Part shown: piece after piece, positions 1 to 5,872 of the stretch
Numbering within the stretch: position 1 is the first letter of the stretch
How the letters are laid out: every line of letters starts with the position of its first letter
Assembly (NCBI GenBank): GCA_002311635.1
Contig: DBZJ01000084.1
Location: forward strand, 1-6,807
Source: Syntrophaceae bacterium UBA1163
GTDB taxonomy: Bacteria > Desulfobacterota > BSN033 > UBA1163
Length of the DNA stretch: 6,807 bases
Direction: 5' to 3'
Notes under the pieces: generated by a model
What the model was told of the DNA's origin: nothing
What the model saw: only the letters and a program-made list of their open reading frames with translations
The model's database searches: none
Position numbers and translations under genes: made by a program

Positions 1-1436
1 CCTTTCCCCCTCGGATACCGAAATGCCGTAGGGAAGGGACACTCCGCTGCAGTCTTGATCATGTGCTGGAATTCATTTTCATCTTTGGGGGCCATGATGA
101 CAAGATTGGGCATATGGCGGAGGTAAGAGAAGTCAAACAGGCCCTGATGGGTGGGTCCATCTTCTCCCACGATGCCTCCCCGGTCCAGCGCGAAGACGAC
201 CGGAAGATTTTGGAGACAAACATCCTGAAGGACCTGGTCGTAAGCCCTCTGCAAAAAGGTGGAATAGATGGCGACCACAGGCTTCATCCCCTCAAGGGCA
301 AGCCCTGCCGCAAAGGTAACCGCATGCTGTTCCGCGATGCCGATATCGTAAAATCGATCGGGGAAGCACCTTGCAAATTCCTCCAGACCTGTTCCGCTCT
401 GCATGGCGGCCGTGATGGCAACCAGTCGCCTGTTCTCCCTCGCTAATTGACAGAGCGTTTCTCCAAAGACCTCCGTATAACTCGGAGGATTCCCCAGACT
501 GCTTCTGAGTTCTCCCGTCTCAATGACAAAGGGCGGGACGCCATGAAAACGGTCCGGACTCGTCTCCGCAGGAGGATATCCTTTTCCCTTTTGGGTGATC
601 ACGTGGACGAGAATGGGTCCCCTCAATTTCCTGATATTCTGAAAGGTCTCGATCAGATAATCCATGCGGTGGCCGTCGATCGGTCCGATATATTGCAGAC
701 CCAATTCTTCGAAAAGCAGTCCGGGTATGAGGAGGCCTTTTAGCGATTCCTCCGCGTGTTTGGCAAAACGGAGGAGTTTCTTGCCGATCCGGGGAGGAAG
801 GCTTTCCAAGAAATTCTTTATTTCACCCCGGAACCGGTACGCAAATTGACCCGTCATGAGCCGGTTGAGATAAGAGGAGAGAGCTCCGACGTTCGGAGAG
901 ATGGACATCTCATTGTCATTCAGAATCACGATGAGATCTTGATCAACATGTCCTGTCTGATTAAGGCCTTCAAAGGCAACACCTGCGGTCATGGACCCAT
1001 CCCCGATCACGGCGATCACCTTTCCCGCTTCGCCTTTGAGCCTCAGGGCCTCCGCCATCCCAAGGGCCGAGGAGATGGAGGTACCGCTATGTCCGGAATC
1101 GTAGGTGTCGTAGGGGCTCTCCTCCCTCTTCGGAAAGCCGCTTATCCCTCCGTACTGTCTCAGGGTGTGAAAGCGATCCCTCCTACCCGTTAAAAGCTTA
1201 TGAACGTAACTTTGATGGCCCACATCCCATACGACTTTATCCCTCGGGAAGTCGAAAACATAGTGGAGGGCAATAGTCAGTTCTACCACCCCTAAGTTCG
1301 AAGCCAGGTGTCCCCCGTTTTTTGAAACAACGGAAAGGATCTCTTTCCGTATCTCATGGCAGAGTAGCTCCAACTCTTCAGGGTCCAATTTTTTGACATC
1401 CTGCGAGGTGTTTATCTGATCTAATACCTTCCCCAT
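1..1436 (-). CDS. dxs: 1-deoxy-D-xylulose-5-phosphate synthase, 3' end cut by window edge
   Basis: Condenses pyruvate with glyceraldehyde 3-phosphate to 1-deoxy-D-xylulose 5-phosphate using thiamine diphosphate (TPP), the first step of the cytosolic MEP isoprenoid pathway; the product also feeds thiamine and pyridoxal synthesis. An uninterrupted leftward frame gives 478 codons from the ATG at 1436 and runs off base 1; the family is about 620-640 aa, so roughly the last quarter is missing. Visible: His43 in [14 protein letters not shown] at 116-120, TPP/Mg motif GDGSMTAG at 145-152 with NDNEMSIS at 173-180, DGH at 254-256, FHGVP at 297-301, the catalytic Glu369 in [12 protein letters not shown], Arg397 in [10 protein letters not shown], and Asp426/His430 in GEDGPTHQG. 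All expected active-site residues are present. AAGGA at 1451-1447 lies 10 nt before the ATG. It is the last visible gene of the leftward group, 92 bp after xseB. Identity is very secure. Confidence 0.97.
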   Translation of the reverse strand, partial: MGKVLDQINTSQDVKKLDPEELELLCHEIRKEILSVVSKNGGHLASNLGVVELTIALHYVFDFPRDKVVWDVGHQSYVHKLLTGRRDRFHTLRQYGGISGFPKREESPYDTYDSGHSGTSISSALGMAEALRLKGEAGKVIAVIGDGSMTAGVAFEGLNQTGHVDQDLIVILNDNEMSISPNVGALSSYLNRLMTGQFAYRFRGEIKNFLESLPPRIGKKLLRFAKHAEESLKGLLIPGLLFEELGLQYIGPIDGHRMDYLIETFQNIRKLRGPILVHVITQKGKGYPPAETSPDRFHGVPPFVIETGELRSSLGNPPSYTEVFGETLCQLARENRRLVAITAAMQSGTGLEEFARCFPDRFYDIGIAEQHAVTFAAGLALEGMKPVVAIYSTFLQRAYDQVLQDVCLQNLPVVFALDRGGIVGEDGPTHQGLFDFSYLRHMPNLVIMAPKDENEFQHMIKTAAECPFPTAFRYPRGK

Positions 1437-1528
1437 CGGTCACTATTCCTTATATCAAAAAGGTTGATGTTTTGAACTTTGGAATTTGAGCTTCATTTGA
1501 ACAGTGAATCTTGTCGTTTGACATTGCT

Positions 1529-1828
1529 CTACCCTTCCTCCTCCTCGTTCGAGTCGGATAGAGGAGCCTCTCCAGAGCCTGCCGATGGAGCTCGTCCTGA
1601 GCCTGTCGAAGGATCAAACGGACGTGTCCTCAGGGTACCATCCTTGCCCTTCGATAGAATCTCCACTTTTTTCTCTGCCTCGTCCAGCTTCTGGTTGCAA
1701 AACCGCGAAAGCCGGATTCCCTCCTCAAAGAGTCTCAAGGATTCTTCCAAAGGAAGATCTCCTTCCTCTAATTTAGAAACGATCTTTTCCAGTTTATTGA
1801 GGGCGTCTTCAAATTTTTCTCTTGGCAT
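1529..1828 (-). CDS. xseB: Exodeoxyribonuclease VII small subunit with repeat-derived C-terminal tail
   Basis: Small subunit of exonuclease VII, the metal-independent single-strand DNA exonuclease that degrades from both ends; several XseB copies bind each XseA. The 99-aa product starts MPREKFEDAL and has the two-helix XseB fold, with the family core KLEEGDLPLEESLRLFEEGI at about residues 19-38 and a second coiled helix to about residue 60. After the usual end near KDGTLRTRPFD the protein carries PSTGSGRA-PSAGSGEA (73-88) and then an acidic SNEEEEG end. XseB is commonly 70-85 aa, so this tail explains the extra length; it is encoded by a DNA repeat (see the repeat at 1566-1612). An ATG at 1834 would add two residues, but AAGGA (1839-1835) abuts it with no spacer and sits 6 nt before the ATG at 1828, so 1828 is preferred. 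The gene follows xseA by about 96 bp and precedes dxs. Confidence 0.93.
   Translation of the reverse strand: MPREKFEDALNKLEKIVSKLEEGDLPLEESLRLFEEGIRLSRFCNQKLDEAEKKVEILSKGKDGTLRTRPFDPSTGSGRAPSAGSGEAPLSDSNEEEEG
1566..1612. repeat. Two-copy 24-bp-period repeat inside xseB (REP-like element)
   Basis: Two direct 23-bp units, 1566-1588 and 1590-1612, are separated by one base. They match at 17 of 23 positions when aligned by eye and share the core GAGCCTG. On the coding (minus) strand they encode PSTGSGRA and PSAGSGEA, so the 24-bp period keeps frame and gives two 8-residue units. The better unit contains CTTCGACAGGCTCAGGACGA on the minus strand, which resembles a short repeat I recall as dispersed in many uncultured bacterial genomes; that resemblance is from memory and unchecked. 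No other copy is visible in this window. It lies wholly in the XseB C-terminal tail and leaves the conserved core intact. Confidence 0.75.
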
Positions 1829-1834
1829 TTCCAT

Positions 1835-1839
1835 TCCTT
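1835..1839 (-). promoter_or_regulatory. Ribosome binding site deciding the xseB start
   Basis: The minus strand reads AAGGA directly before ATGGAAATG. Spacing is 0 nt to the first ATG (1834) and 6 nt to the second (1828). Only the second spacing is functional for a Shine-Dalgarno element, so translation probably starts at 1828. Confidence 0.6.
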
Positions 1840-1924
1840 GTCGGCTCTATCTACCCTAAGCCGTTGGAGAGAGAGGTTCAAAATTCGTATAAATATACAT
1901 TTTAATTCTTTGATCCTATGGCCG

Positions 1925-3265
1925 TCAAGGTTTTTGCGTTTTTTCCACACTGCAGAGCAAAGCCCCTCTATAGAGTGTTACCTCCACTTTGTCTCCCTGT
2001 GCCACATGGGTCGCCTCTCGTAAGATTTGCAACGAAGGAAGCTCGCGCGTGATGCTGTACCCCCTTTGGAGGATAGAAAGGGGGCTTAACGAATCGAGCT
2101 TGCCCAAAATTGCCGCAACCCCCTGCCGTTGAATCTCCAAGGAAAATCTCGTGCCCTGCAATAGCCTCCTTCTGATCTCCGAAACAATGGACCGGAGGCT
2201 CTTCACCCTTTGGACCGGACTACGAAAAAGCAGGCTTTCACTCAGATGAAGACATTTTTCCTTCTTTCTTTTGAGAGTCCATGCAGCGAAAAATTGGAGT
2301 CGGCTGACAAAATCATCAACCCTCAAAAAATATTGCTCGACCTTCTTTCCAGGTTCCTTAAGAATCTTTATCAGATGGGATAAATGGACCCGGTATTCCT
2401 GTAAGGTCTGGAGAATTTGGCTCTTCAAACGGCCCTCCAGATAATGGAGGGTGTTTTCTATCTCCCTTCTGTCCCTGACCACCAATTCTGCCGCCGCAGA
2501 GGGCGTAGGGGCTCTTAGATCGGCTACAAAATCCGCAATCGTGTAATCGGTCTCATGGCCCACAGCGGAGATGACGGGGATTTTGGAGTGATAAATTGCT
2601 CTCGCGACCCTCTCTTCATTAAACGCCCATAAGTCCTCGAGCGAGCCTCCGCCCCGGCCGACAATGATGACGTCGACGTCCATCGATGTATTAAAATAGT
2701 CTACAGCCTCAGCGATCTCTGAGGAAGCCTCCTCCCCCTGAACTCGGACCGGATAAAGAATGATATGAAGATTTTCAAATCTCCTTTCGAGAATACGGAC
2801 CATATCCTGGATCACGGCTCCGGTAGGGGAAGTAATGATCCCAATTCTTTGCGGAACCATTGGGATCGGTTTCTTTCGGGCTGGGTCGAAAAGCCCTTCT
2901 TTCTCAAGCTTCTCTTTCAATTGGAGAAAAGCCAGTTGGAGAGCCCCTATTCCTTTGGGCTCTACGGATTCCAAAATCAGCTGATAGTCTCCCCTCTTTT
3001 CATAAAGGCTGACCCTTCCTTTGCAAATAACATGAAGCCCGTCTTTAGGGACGAACCGAAGAGCGCGGGCCTGCGTTCTAAACAGGACAGCACGAACCTG
3101 ACTAAACTCATCTTTCAGGGTAAGGTAGATGTGGCGGGAAGGTGGGAGCCTGAGGTTTGAAATCTCTCCCTCGACCCAGACGTCGGAAAATCTATTTTCA
3201 AGGACGTCCTTGATCTGTTGAGTGAGTTCTGAAACCGTCAAGATGTACCGAAGAGGTAGCTCCAT
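1925..3265 (-). CDS. xseA: Exodeoxyribonuclease VII large subunit
   Basis: Catalytic subunit of exonuclease VII, which with XseB degrades single-stranded DNA to acid-soluble oligonucleotides during repair. The 446-aa product has the family's normal length. Residues 1-105 form the OB-fold DNA-binding domain (VSELTQQIKDVLE, VEGEISNLR, SRHIYLTLKD, VLFR). The catalytic region follows with GIITSPTGAVIQDM (142-155), VGRGGGSLEDLWAFNEE (202-218) and PVISAVGHETDYTIADFVADLRAPTPSAAAE (230-260). A long helical section leads to the C-terminal end SILQRGYSIT...GDKVEVTLYRG. The ATG at 3265 gives the expected N-terminus, although its ribosome site is poor (only AAGAAG/AAGA nearby), which may limit expression. 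It heads the leftward group and has its own promoter candidate (3370-3398) with a leader of about 100 nt holding a palindromic repeat. Confidence 0.97.
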   Translation of the reverse strand: MELPLRYILTVSELTQQIKDVLENRFSDVWVEGEISNLRLPPSRHIYLTLKDEFSQVRAVLFRTQARALRFVPKDGLHVICKGRVSLYEKRGDYQLILESVEPKGIGALQLAFLQLKEKLEKEGLFDPARKKPIPMVPQRIGIITSPTGAVIQDMVRILERRFENLHIILYPVRVQGEEASSEIAEAVDYFNTSMDVDVIIVGRGGGSLEDLWAFNEERVARAIYHSKIPVISAVGHETDYTIADFVADLRAPTPSAAAELVVRDRREIENTLHYLEGRLKSQILQTLQEYRVHLSHLIKILKEPGKKVEQYFLRVDDFVSRLQFFAAWTLKRKKEKCLHLSESLLFRSPVQRVKSLRSIVSEIRRRLLQGTRFSLEIQRQGVAAILGKLDSLSPLSILQRGYSITRELPSLQILREATHVAQGDKVEVTLYRGALLCSVEKTQKP

Positions 3266-3303
3266 TTTTTCTTAGCTTCTTACCTCGCTTTCATTCCCAT
3301 TTC

Positions 3304-3388
3304 AACCCCCTTTCATTACCCCTTAAATTAAAAGGGGGATTAAGGGGAGCAGAGCGGGGTTATTGGGATAATATAACAGAAAGGGGTT
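3304..3388. repeat. C/G-rich nested palindromic repeat in the xseA leader
   Basis: Runs of CCCC and GGGG alternate in inverted order. Inner arms CCCCTT (3319-3324) and AAGGGG (3332-3337) flank a 7-nt A/T loop. Outer arms AACCCCCTTTC (3304-3314) and GAAAGGGGTT (3379-3388) pair with one extra C. Further AAGGGG (3342-3347) and GCGGGG (3354-3359) runs lie between. The pattern resembles intergenic palindromes common in environmental bacterial genomes (from memory). It would be transcribed as the xseA 5' leader and could fold strongly. There is no following U-run on either strand, so it is not a standard terminator. Confidence 0.55.
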
Positions 3389-3398
3389 AAACTGTAAA
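3370..3398 (-). promoter_or_regulatory. sigma70-like promoter for xseA-xseB-dxs
   Basis: The minus strand has TTTACA (3398-3393) as -35, a 17-bp spacer, and TATATT (3375-3370) as -10: five of six consensus matches in each box with ideal spacing. Transcription would begin near 3363, about 100 nt before the xseA ATG. The spacer contains GTTTAAC, the half-site also found in the inverted repeat at 3445-3466, so both divergent promoters could respond to one regulator. Seen by eye only. Confidence 0.55.
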
Positions 3399-3407
3399 AT
3401 TCGAGGA

Positions 3408-3436
3408 TTGACTAAGAACGGAGATGGAGTTATAAA
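3408..3436 (+). promoter_or_regulatory. sigma70-like promoter for queD-folE2
   Basis: TTGACT (3408-3413) as -35 and TATAAA (3431-3436) as -10 are exactly 17 bp apart, each matching five of six consensus bases. Transcription would start near 3443, giving a leader of about 105 nt before queD. It is back-to-back with the leftward xseA promoter; their -35 boxes are about 10 bp apart. Confidence 0.6.
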
Positions 3437-3444
3437 ATTCAAAT

Positions 3445-3466
3445 AGTTAAACAGGAGGGTTTAACT
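3445..3466. promoter_or_regulatory. Perfect inverted repeat, possible operator or leader hairpin
   Basis: AGTTAAAC (3445-3452) and GTTTAACT (3459-3466) are perfect 8-bp inverted arms around the 6-nt loop AGGAGG. The element starts about 9 bp after the queD -10 box, right at the likely transcription start, a classic repressor position. A further copy of the half-site GTTAAAC lies at 3386-3392 inside the xseA promoter spacer. As RNA it would be a hairpin presenting a Shine-Dalgarno sequence in its loop. The bound factor is unknown. Confidence 0.5.
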
Positions 3467-3531
3467 TTTGAAAAATTCCCCCGGATAATGCTGGCAGATT
3501 AACCCTTGTAGGAACGCGTCTATGCATTCCT

Positions 3532-3539
3532 GGAAAGGA
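3532..3539 (+). promoter_or_regulatory. Ribosome binding site deciding the queD start
   Basis: GGAAAGGA (3532-3539) is 2 nt from the ATG at 3542 and 8 nt from the ATG at 3548. The longer spacing is the usual one, and QueD proteins generally begin M-(Y/F)-E/K, which also favours 3548. Confidence 0.5.
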
Positions 3540-3547
3540 AAATGGCC

Positions 3548-3919
3548 ATGTATGAGATCTCCGTCCACTCACACTTCTCCGGCGCACACCGATTACGTTA
3601 TCTTCAGGGAAAATGCGAAGAACTTCACGGCCACAATTGGAAGGTGGAGGTCTCCGTTGTGTCCAACCGTGTAGGCAAGGACGGGCTGGTGATCGATTTC
3701 GGTATCTTGAAGCGGAAGGTGGACAAAGTCCTGAAGCCTCTGGATCATACGTACCTCAACGATCTTCGCTATTTTTCGGGAACGGAACCTTCCTCTGAAA
3801 ATATTGCAAAGTATATTTTTGACAGAATGAAGACCGAATTGAAGGGACATTCCGTGACCCTCAAAAGAGTGACCGCATGGGAGTCGGAGACTTCCAGCGC
3901 CACCTATTTCGGGAGGTAA
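3548..3919 (+). CDS. queD: 6-carboxy-5,6,7,8-tetrahydropterin synthase (QueD / PTPS family)
   Basis: COG0720 tunnel-fold enzyme that turns 7,8-dihydroneopterin triphosphate into 6-carboxytetrahydropterin, the second step toward the 7-deazaguanine core of queuosine. The 123-aa product is full length. Zinc ligands are His14 (SGAHRL) and His27/His29 (HGH); Cys23 in KCEELHGHNW is the expected catalytic thiol; GLVIDFG is at 46-52; LDHTYLND at 65-72 supplies the Asp-His pair; PSSENIAKYI is at 81-90; Glu112 in VTAWESETSSATY binds the pterin. The CExxHGH arrangement (Cys23, Glu24) is the one I associate with dual-function PTPS-I/III enzymes that also make the folate precursor 6-hydroxymethyldihydropterin, so it may serve both pathways. 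An ATG at 3542 would add two residues. folE2, which makes its substrate, begins 2 nt after its stop, so the two are co-translated. queC, queE and queF are not in the window. Confidence 0.93.
   Translation: MYEISVHSHFSGAHRLRYLQGKCEELHGHNWKVEVSVVSNRVGKDGLVIDFGILKRKVDKVLKPLDHTYLNDLRYFSGTEPSSENIAKYIFDRMKTELKGHSVTLKRVTAWESETSSATYFGR
3911..3916 (+). promoter_or_regulatory. folE2 ribosome binding site embedded in the end of queD
   Basis: GGGAGG (3911-3916) forms the last two codons of queD (Gly-Arg), immediately before its TAA stop, and lies 5 nt upstream of the folE2 ATG at 3922. This implies coupled translation of the pair and rules out the longer folE2 frame starting at 3877. Confidence 0.75.
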
Positions 3920-3921
3920 CC

Positions 3922-4698
3922 ATGAATGATATTCAGAATCGGAAGGACCATCGAAGAATCGAGATCAATAAGGTCGGAGTGAAAAACATCCGTTATCCCA
4001 TCACGGTCTTGGATAAGGCGAAAGGGTTCCAGCACACCGTGGCCAGTGTCAATATGTATGTGGGTCTTCCCCATCGTTTCAAGGGGACCCATATGAGCCG
4101 CTTTGTCGAAATTCTCAATAAATACAAGGGGCATATCGCTATCAAAACTTTCTCGACAATTTTGACGGAGGTCAAGCGGAAGCTGAAAGCAGAGACCGCT
4201 CACTTGGAAGTAGAATTTCCTTATTTCATAGAGAAGGAAGCTCCTGTTACGAAGTCCAGGAGCTTGATGGAGTATATCTGCCGCTTCTGCGGCTCGAGCA
4301 ACGAAGAGGACGACTTTTATGTCGGAATCGTAGTTCCCATCACCACCGTATGCCCCTGCTCAAAAGAGATCAGCCAGTTCGGGGCACACAATCAACGGTC
4401 CCTCGTCACGGTCAACCTACGATTCAAGAAATTCATCTGGATTGAAGACATCGTCCAACTGGTTGAGGATTGTGCCTCCTGCGATCTCTATTCCATCCTA
4501 AAAAGGCCGGACGAAAAATTTGTGACGGAAAAGGCCTACGAAAACCCGATGTTTGTGGAGGATGTGGTGCGAGAGATCGCAAAACGATTGAAGAAGGATG
4601 TAAACATCACGTGGTTTACTGTGGAATCTGAAAACTTCGAGTCGATCCACAATCACAGTGCGTATGCCTATGTGGAAAGAGGAAACGACGATCAGTAG
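3922..4698 (+). CDS. folE2: GTP cyclohydrolase FolE2 (type IB)
   Basis: Hydrolyses GTP to 7,8-dihydroneopterin triphosphate plus formate, the shared first step of tetrahydrofolate and queuosine synthesis. FolE2 is the COG1469 enzyme, unrelated in close sequence to FolE and able to use metals other than zinc. The 258-aa product is typical in length. Visible motifs: VGLPHRFKGTHMSRFVEIL (47-65), the family signature TTVCPCSKEIS...GAHNQRS (141-160) with the catalytic Cys144 and His156, LKRPDEKFVTEKAYENPMFVEDVVR (193-217) and the C-terminal FESIHNHSAYAYVERG (239-254). An extra CxxC pair at 120-123 (CRFC) is notable but unexplained. The start at 3922 has a strong internal Shine-Dalgarno; an earlier in-frame ATG at 3877 lies inside queD and adds residues unrelated to the family. 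It is the last gene of the rightward pair and faces the acyl-CoA dehydrogenase gene. Confidence 0.96.
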   Translation: MNDIQNRKDHRRIEINKVGVKNIRYPITVLDKAKGFQHTVASVNMYVGLPHRFKGTHMSRFVEILNKYKGHIAIKTFSTILTEVKRKLKAETAHLEVEFPYFIEKEAPVTKSRSLMEYICRFCGSSNEEDDFYVGIVVPITTVCPCSKEISQFGAHNQRSLVTVNLRFKKFIWIEDIVQLVEDCASCDLYSILKRPDEKFVTEKAYENPMFVEDVVREIAKRLKKDVNITWFTVESENFESIHNHSAYAYVERGNDDQ

Positions 4699-4720
4699 GC
4701 AAACGGTGGGAACTTCCCTC

Positions 4721-5872
4721 TTAGAGTTTCAAAACCCTTTTGGCGATGTTTGACCTTTGAATTTCTGATGTTCCATCCAAAATCTCCTCAAATTTCACCT
4801 CCCGCCAATAGCGGGAGATCGGATATTCGTCCATCAATCCGTATCCTCCGTGGATTTGTACCCCCCTGTCTGCGCAGCGCTTCGCCGTCTCCGAAGCAAA
4901 CAGCTTGGCAAAGGTAGAAGCGGCAAAATAATTCTGCCCCTGGTCTTTCTGCCACGCCGCCTTATAAACCATCAATCGTGCTAATTCAACCTCCATGGCC
5001 ATGTCCGCGAGCTTGAATTGGACAGCCTGAAACTTGCTGATAGCTCTCCCGAACTGTTCCCTCTCCCGGGCATACGACAACGACACATCGAAGATGGCCT
5101 GGGCCAATCCTACGGAATGGGCCGCAAACCCAATGCGACTGGTCTGGAGAGCCATCAGAAATTGGGAGATCCCTTTATCGGGGTTGCCGAGAATATTTTC
5201 CTTTGGAATATGGCAGTCGTCAAAAATCAGCTCTCTGGTTTCCGAAGAACGATATCCCATCTTATTGTACTTCTGACCGAAATTATAACCGCCCACCCCC
5301 GTCGGGACGATGAAGTTGGAAACTTTCTTCCTTCCTCTCTCCTCCTCCCCTGTCACAGCGGCAATGATCACCAGGCTGTTATGCTTGAGGCCTGCGTTGG
5401 TGATGAATTGCTTCGTCCCGTTGATGACCCATTCCTCATCTTTCAGAACGGCTCTCGTCCGAATCGCACTGGTATCCGAACCGGCCTGAGCTTCGGTCAA
5501 CCCGAAGGCGCCGATCTTTTCCCCTGTTGCCAAAGGCATCAGCCATTTCTTTTTCTGATCTTCTGTCCCGAGGGTGCAAAGGAGGTTCATCGGGAGCGTT
5601 ACGGAATCTACGAGGGAGGTGCCTAAGGAAGCGTCTCCACGACTGATCTCCTCGATGGCAATGATCATGGAGAGCCAATCCAGCCCGCCTCCGCCGCACT
5701 CTTCAGGAAAAGGAATTCCGCAAATACCCAGGTCGCCCATTTTTTTCCATACTTCATACGGGAATTGGCCGGTTGCGTCCAATTCTTCCGCGATAGGCAT
5801 GATTTCATTCTTGGAAAAATTCCTGCACAAGGCCCTGATCATCTCTTGTTCAGTAGAAAGCTTAAAATCCAT
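4721..5872 (-). CDS. Acyl-CoA dehydrogenase family protein with Asp at the usual catalytic Glu site
   Basis: FAD-dependent enzyme that normally removes two hydrogens from an acyl-CoA thioester and passes electrons to electron-transfer flavoprotein; the substrate cannot be named from sequence. The 383-aa product has standard length: an N-terminal helical domain (about 5-115, LSTEQEMIRALCRNF), a middle beta domain with GAFGLTEAQAGSD (121-133) and WVINGTKQFITNA (148-160), and a C-terminal helical domain with REQFGRAISKFQAVQFKLADM and QIHGGYGLMDEYPISRYWRE (339-358). The base in short/medium-chain enzymes is the Glu of (Y/L)EGT; here the sequence is EILDGTSEIQR with Asp366 instead. The alternative helix-G Glu site of isovaleryl-CoA dehydrogenase reads LQTSRIG, without Glu. 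Asp89 (SLVDSV) falls in the substrate-pocket region. The ATG at 5872 has AGGAGG 3 nt upstream; the frame extends to 5998 but those 42 residues are not family-like. It lies 83 bp after thyA. Confidence 0.93.
   Translation of the reverse strand: MDFKLSTEQEMIRALCRNFSKNEIMPIAEELDATGQFPYEVWKKMGDLGICGIPFPEECGGGGLDWLSMIIAIEEISRGDASLGTSLVDSVTLPMNLLCTLGTEDQKKKWLMPLATGEKIGAFGLTEAQAGSDTSAIRTRAVLKDEEWVINGTKQFITNAGLKHNSLVIIAAVTGEEERGRKKVSNFIVPTGVGGYNFGQKYNKMGYRSSETRELIFDDCHIPKENILGNPDKGISQFLMALQTSRIGFAAHSVGLAQAIFDVSLSYAREREQFGRAISKFQAVQFKLADMAMEVELARLMVYKAAWQKDQGQNYFAASTFAKLFASETAKRCADRGVQIHGGYGLMDEYPISRYWREVKFEEILDGTSEIQRSNIAKRVLKL

Noticed and set aside
63..1193. Chain of rightward open frames (63-446, 447-743, 756-1193) in the first 1.2 kb
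   Set aside because: They are antisense to dxs, which is an unbroken conserved frame on the minus strand; none of their products resembles a known family.
1479..1859. Rightward 126-aa open frame across xseB
   Set aside because: It is antisense to xseB; its Pro/Glu repeat is only the other-strand reading of the 24-bp repeat.
1835..1924. Internal promoter between xseA and xseB (TTGACG with TATATT)
   Set aside because: The spacing is about 25 bp, too long for a sigma70 promoter; A/T-richness explains the -10 match.
3319..3347. Rho-independent terminator between xseA and queD
   Set aside because: The stem is G/C-rich but neither strand has a following U-run, and both neighbouring genes are transcribed away from it, so no transcript needs to end there.
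3437..3541. preQ1 riboswitch upstream of queD
   Set aside because: The leader has a hairpin followed by an A-rich stretch, but its 8-bp stem, AGGAGG loop and tail do not fit the conserved bases I know for preQ1-I, and no preQ1-II fold is evident.
3877..3921. Earlier folE2 start at 3877
   Set aside because: It lies inside queD in another frame; the ATG at 3922 has GGGAGG at 5 nt and gives the normal family length.
5018..5626. Rightward 202-aa open frame
   Set aside because: It lies fully inside the acyl-CoA dehydrogenase gene on the opposite strand, with no ribosome site or recognisable motif.
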